DNA of 64,000 bases from Adineta vaga (taxonomy: Eukaryota; Rotifera), in contig CP075492.1 in the NCBI GenBank assembly GCA_021613535.1, positions 930,001 through 994,000 on the forward strand. The letters are read 5' to 3'. Each line of letters starts with the position of its first letter. Position 1 is the first letter of the stretch. Both the position numbers and the translations under genes were made by a program. Positions 59,420 to 64,000 of the stretch are shown piece after piece. The notes below the pieces were generated by a model. That model saw nothing but the letters and a program-made list of their open reading frames with translations. It made no database searches and had not been told where the DNA came from.

Positions 59420-59946
59420 TAAATCTAAGTCTTAGAAAGAACGATAATTACATCTCCATCGTAATTTATACATTTCAAAAGTCTTATTCGAAGACGATTT
59501 CTTTAATAGTTAAAATTGTATATCATTATGTTTATTCACATCTTTCTTGTTCTTTTCTTCTTATGTTAATAAACATCTTGGGTGTGGGTGTGGATACTAC
59601 ATTTATTCAATACTCACATCTACACCCATCCACCCCTCAGAGAAATAGAAAGTTTGGAAAGAGTAGCATGAAATGCCATACACCTTCCGAATCGAGAAAC
59701 TCGAATCTGATATTAGTTTTATTAAAGATTTTTCAGAATCAATTATTTGTATTGAAGAAGCTCTCGCTTCATGAAATTATTGAAAACAAAAATAATTTAA
59801 AAATAAAGTTATTTTCATACCAAATACTAAGCTTTGAAATTGTAACAGGTCTATCTCATAATTGTGATGATGATAATGATAGTGAACAAAATCAAATATA
59901 ATATTTCAGTATTTAAAATATTCATCTGTTCTACATATACATCGAT
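59420..59946. other. Convergent 3' region with one hairpin
   Basis: No gene supported. An open frame across this region has coding-unlike composition. Contains the hairpin at 59576-59638. Confidence 0.4.
59576..59638. repeat. Telomere-like hairpin (family copy)
   Basis: CTTGGGTGTGGGTGTGGATA ... CACATCTACACCCATCCACC. G-rich arm has TGTGGG units. Confidence 0.7.
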
Positions 59947-60308
59947 TTAATAACACAATGAACTATCATCATTACCAATACCGTGTGATAAAGTAATTCT
60001 AATATGAACAATTCCATTTCGACATTTATCTTTACTATCGAAATAAACCGATACATTATATTGTGTTTCACCATACTATCAATAAACAATACATATATTT
60101 ATTATCTATATAGAAAGAGATTTTGATATAGACTTTCAAAAAAGTAAACGATCTCTCTCTTCACTGAATCATTGGATAATACTCGAATATTTTCAGATAA
60201 GAATGATTTACCTAATTTTTTATTCGAAATGTAAATACAAAATATTATTTCTATGCACATGGTTGTTGTTAGAATAATGATAACAAAACAATATTTTTTA
60301 TTGATCAT
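59947..60308 (-). CDS. Small signal-anchored protein, 95 aa, two exons
   Basis: Exon 1 60308-60150 and exon 2 60075-59947, phase 0, intron 74 bp (GTTTAC...GATAG). Hydrophobic start MINKKYCFVIIILTTTMCIE then FCIYISNKKLGKSF. Exon 2 reads YGETQYNVSVYFDSKDKCRN, GIVHIRITLSHGIG and DDSSLCY. No recognised family. Exon 1 could alternatively run on to a stop at 60102. The splice gives a more protein-like end. Confidence 0.5.
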
Positions 60309-60657
60309 CGCAACGAATAAATAAAGAACGGAAAAAAAAGTATTAACATTTACGGTTGTTTTTGTTCACCTTTTATATCCTATCGAATGATTTTTTCTTG
60401 TTTCATTTGATTTGATATAAAGTATTGGATGTACCTTTATGATTATCGTAGATAAAAATGAATCAAAATCAAATACATAACATATTATTCACTTGTTTTT
60501 CTTCTCTTTTGTTTATTCGATAGAAATATTCTGGTTTGTTAAAAACATTTTGTTTTTCTCGTTATATATTTTAGATAAATTCAATATGAACGAAGTATAA
60601 TATGATTTTTGATTTAAAATAAAAAAAAAGAAAAAGAAATTTATTATTTAGATTGAA
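60309..60657. other. Divergent intergenic region
   Basis: About 350 bp between two divergently transcribed genes; should hold both promoters. No motif assigned. Confidence 0.45.
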
Positions 60658-63600
60658 ATGATTTCTATTCATAATTCAATTCAATCGAACGAACAACAAA
60701 CAACTATCGAAATAGATAAAACTTCAGAATTACTTTCTGATGATAAAGAAAATATAACAGACGATAACGACAATAAGATGGATGATTCGACTCAAATATC
60801 AACATCATCTTGGAATCTGTATGTTTATTTTCATTTTTATCAATGATTCTATTCTTTTTCTTTCTATAAGAGAATGTTTTGATTTAAAAATATCAAATTC
60901 AATTGTTGGTACATTTGTATTTTCATTTTTATTACTTGTTATGATGACAATTGGTATTATTATTGTTTATCTCAATGTACCAAAACCAAAAGGTTCGTTT
61001 TTTATTATTTATTTAATTCCAATGAAGAAATTTAATATTTTTTTTTTGATTTAATTAAGAATTAAAATGTGAATTAAATTTCGTAAAAACAAATTCCAAT
61101 CCAATTGAATATAAATATGGTCCAAAATCTGTTGCTATTGGTGATTTTAATGATGATAGTTGGATTGATATGGTCATCTGTAATTCAATTATAAATAATA
61201 TTGCGATTTATTTTGGATCAAGCGATGGAACATTTTCTAAACAATTTCAATATTCAACAGGAATTAATTCAAATCCAACAATGGTCGCTGTGAATTATTT
61301 AAATAATGATTCTTATTTGGATATTGCAGTAACAAATTATGGAAGACATTCAATTGGAATATTTTATGGATTTGGTAATGGATCTTTTAAAAATCCAATA
61401 GAAATCTCAACAGGAATATCACGACCATTAACAATTAATTTAATTGATTTAAATAATGATTTATTATGTGATATTATTATTATTAATTATGGAACAAATA
61501 GTTTTAGTATTTTCTATGGAGATGAAAATGAAATCTATTCAAAAGTAATAACATATTCAACTGGTTATGATTCTTATCCATATTCATTAACTATTCAAGA
61601 TTTAAATAATGATTATCAATTAGATATTATTATTGCAAATTATGGAACAAATAATATTGGAATTTTCTTTTCTAATCAAAATAATTCATTTCAAGATCAA
61701 ATATTTATTTCCATGGGTATTAATTCTCATCCAACTTCAGTTGCTGTTGGAGATTTAAATTCTGATCAATTTATTGATATTGTTGTAACAAATTCTGGTA
61801 TAAAAATGATATGTGTATTATTAAATGATGGAAATGGAACTTTCTCAAAACAACAATTCTATTCAACAGGTTCAGTTTTACCATATTCAATTGGAATTGA
61901 GGATTTTAATGGAGATAATCGATTAGATTTATTTATTATTAATATTGGAATAAATAATACTGGTTTATTTCTTGGTTATGGAAATGGAAGTTTTCAAGAA
62001 GGAAGAATGAATTCAACAGGATCATCTTCATCGATTTCATTTGCTTTATATGATTTTAATAAAGATAAACGATTAGATGCAATTATTATCAATAACGATA
62101 CGGGAAGTATTGATATTCTTAAAGGTTATTTTGAAGGTTTTTCATCTCGTAGAACATTTAATGTTCAATATCCACCAATCTTTGTAACTGTTAGTGATTT
62201 TAATAATGATGCAATATTAGATATAATACTTGTTAGTAACACGAATAATATAATGATGGTTCGACTTGGACGTAGTGATGGATCATTTGGAACTCAAAGA
62301 ACATATTCAACTGGTACTAATCCAACTTCCATAGCTGTTGGTGATTTTAATAATGATACGAAAATGGATGCAGTTGTTACTAACGTTAACAGTGGAAATG
62401 TTTATGTATTTCGTGGAAATGGTAATGGGTCATTTATAAGACAACAGATAATTTCAACTGGTTCTGGTCCAATTTCTGTAGTTGTTGCTGATTTGAACAA
62501 TGACAAACGATTAGATATCGTTGTTGCTAATTATGGTGACAATACTGTAAGTATTTTATTAGGATTTGGAAATGGTTCCTTTGCAAATCAAATGAAATAT
62601 TCAACGGGTTCTAGACCACGATCTGTTGCTGCAAGTGATTTTAATAATGATCATTATCTTGATCTAGTTGTTGCCAATTATGATAATAGAACTATTAGTA
62701 TTCTTCTTGGTTATGGTAATGGAAGTTTTGCAAATCATTTCACATATCCAATTGGTTATAAACCGTACTTTGTAGTAATTGGAGATTTCAATAAAGATAC
62801 TCAAATTGATATTGCTGTTGCCAATTATGGTAGTAGCACTGTGAGTATTCTGTTAGGATATGGAAATGGAAGTTTCACACAGCAAGTCATCTATGGAACA
62901 GGCACTCAGCCAACATCTATAAGTATTGGAGACATGAATAATGATACACAATTGGATCTTGTTGTGGCTTGTGTCAGTGTGTTGAATGTTTATATTTTAT
63001 TTGGATACGGAAATGGTTCGTTTCATGATGCAATATCGTATAATACAGGCGCATATTCATATTCTGTTGCTATTGGAGATTTGAATAATGATACACGACT
63101 GGATATAATTGTAACAAATGAAAATAATAATTATATAAGTGTATTATTTCAATATAACAGAGGTGCCCTTCTAAATGAATTGACTTATGCAGCTGGTGGA
63201 GGTTCGAAATTACGATCGGTAGTCGTTGGTAATATAAATAATGATACTCGATTAGATATTATTGTTGCTAATTATGGTACTAATGATGTTGGTATTCTTT
63301 TTGGACAAGATAATGTTACTTTTCTAGATCAAATAATGTTTAATATGGGTTCGAATTCTCAACCATCATCCATTACTACTGGTCATTTTAATGATGATAT
63401 CTACTTGGATATTGCTGTAGCTCTTTCTGGTCCTAATCAAGTTGGATTATTACTTGGAAATGGCCATGGATCATTTACTCATCAAGCAACTTATCAAATT
63501 CCTTCCATATTTCCTCCGTTCATTGTCTCTGCTAGTGATTTCAATAATGATGGACAATCAGAAATTATTGTCGGATACGATGACAGTGATACTATTGATA

Positions 63601-64000
63601 TGTATGTTATATATAATACTGGATCGTTTACACTTCATGAAACATATCCAGTTGGTTTACGTCCAAGATACCTCTGTTTGGACTATATTAATAATGACAC
63701 TTACATTGATATTGTTGTTGTTAATTATGATTCTGATGATATAAATATTCTCCTTGGATATGGTAATGGTAGTTTTGCACAACCATTGACCTATTCAACT
63801 AGTGCTCGGCCATATTCTGTTGCTGCTAGTGATTTTAATAACGATAATCAAGTAGATCTAGTTGTTACTTATGGTGGTACGAATTATGTGACTATATTGT
63901 TAGGATATGGGAATGGTAGTTTTGCAAATCCAATGACATATTCAATTGACTCTGGCTCATCATCTTCAACTGTGGGTGATTTCAACAATGATACACAACC
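60658..64000 (+). CDS. Type II membrane protein with about 20 FG-GAP/VCBS repeats (3' end outside window)
   Basis: Exons 60658-60818, 60871-60992 and 61060 to beyond 64000; phases 2 and 1. Cytosolic acidic N-terminus (residues 1-64, for example DDKENITDDNDNKMDD), one TM helix (about 65-90, IVGTFVFSFLLLVMMTIGII), then extracellular tandem repeats of about 49 residues. Each repeat has a calcium-loop-like core (DFNNDTQLDI, consensus DxNxDxxxD), VVANYGxNxVSILLGYGNGSF, and a YSTG turn. NGSF and NNDT sites suggest dense N-glycosylation. I count about 20 cores before the window ends. FG-GAP/VCBS propellers mediate adhesion or ligand binding in integrins and related proteins. The last repeats at 62.3-64 kb look more alike than the first ones. 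Confidence 0.9.

Noticed and set aside
63442-63744. Hydrophobic 100-residue frame overlapping the FG-GAP exon
   Set aside because: Out-of-frame shadow of the repeat-coding sequence.

Overview
The window is AT-rich animal nuclear DNA. It has dense, short GT-AG introns (mostly 27-100 bp), small intergenic gaps, and many DNA transposons and degraded genes. I infer a bdelloid rotifer (Rotaria/Adineta type). The reasons are the intron style, the gene families (NHL- and FG-GAP-repeat surface proteins, polycystin-like channel, PAN-like/mucin-like secreted proteins, rhodopsin-type GPCR), the mariner/piggyBac/hAT/pogo mixture, and a dispersed hairpin family whose arms read like the TGTGGG telomere repeat reported (as I recall) for bdelloids. 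No database search was possible.

Layout. 0-3 kb: 3' part of an ABCC (MRP-type) transporter. 3-5 kb: gene relics. 5.7-6.7 kb: two-exon GPCR (minus). 9.18-10.50 kb: intact mariner/Tc1 element with perfect 38-bp inverted repeats. 11.5-13.3 kb: three-exon secreted protein with a Ser/Thr-rich middle. 14.1-15.1 kb: pogo-like transposase relic. 16.0-16.6 kb: two tRNA-Pro genes facing each other. 17.1-18.3 kb: hAT relic with a TTAA-flanked MITE inside it. 19.1-19.7 kb: CAP-domain pseudogene. 20.3-32.2 kb: a large gene (17 exons in my model, 2,648 codons) encoding signal peptide, two NHL propellers, REJ, GPS, PLAT and a polycystin-type channel, with a 2.5-kb pogo-like transposon sitting in one intron. 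33-35 kb: relics, hairpins and a tRNA half. 35.6-41.9 kb: three consecutive piggyBac-type insertions at TTAA (two with decayed transposases, one MITE). 42.4-46.7 kb: a membrane protein made of three tandem copies of the same ~400-residue module. 46.8-48.3 kb: FUT8-like fucosyltransferase (minus). 50-55 kb: B-box protein, a small orphan gene, an ependymin-related gene and small membrane/secreted ORFs. 56.1-57.9 kb: hAT-like non-autonomous element holding a 277-bp foldback palindrome. 58.1-60.3 kb: three small genes. 60.66-64 kb: type II membrane protein with about 20 FG-GAP/VCBS repeats, running off the window.

How it fits together. The genes do not form a pathway. Most are single membrane or secreted proteins (transporter, receptor, channel, adhesion-type repeats, Golgi glycosyltransferase). 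The common theme is genome dynamics: tandem module duplication inside genes (NHL-NHL, the triple-module protein, FG-GAP repeats), transposon nesting, and about 14 copies of a telomere-like hairpin lying in gene flanks and at the edges of relics. That hairpin family and the multi-module genes are the best candidates for something undescribed.
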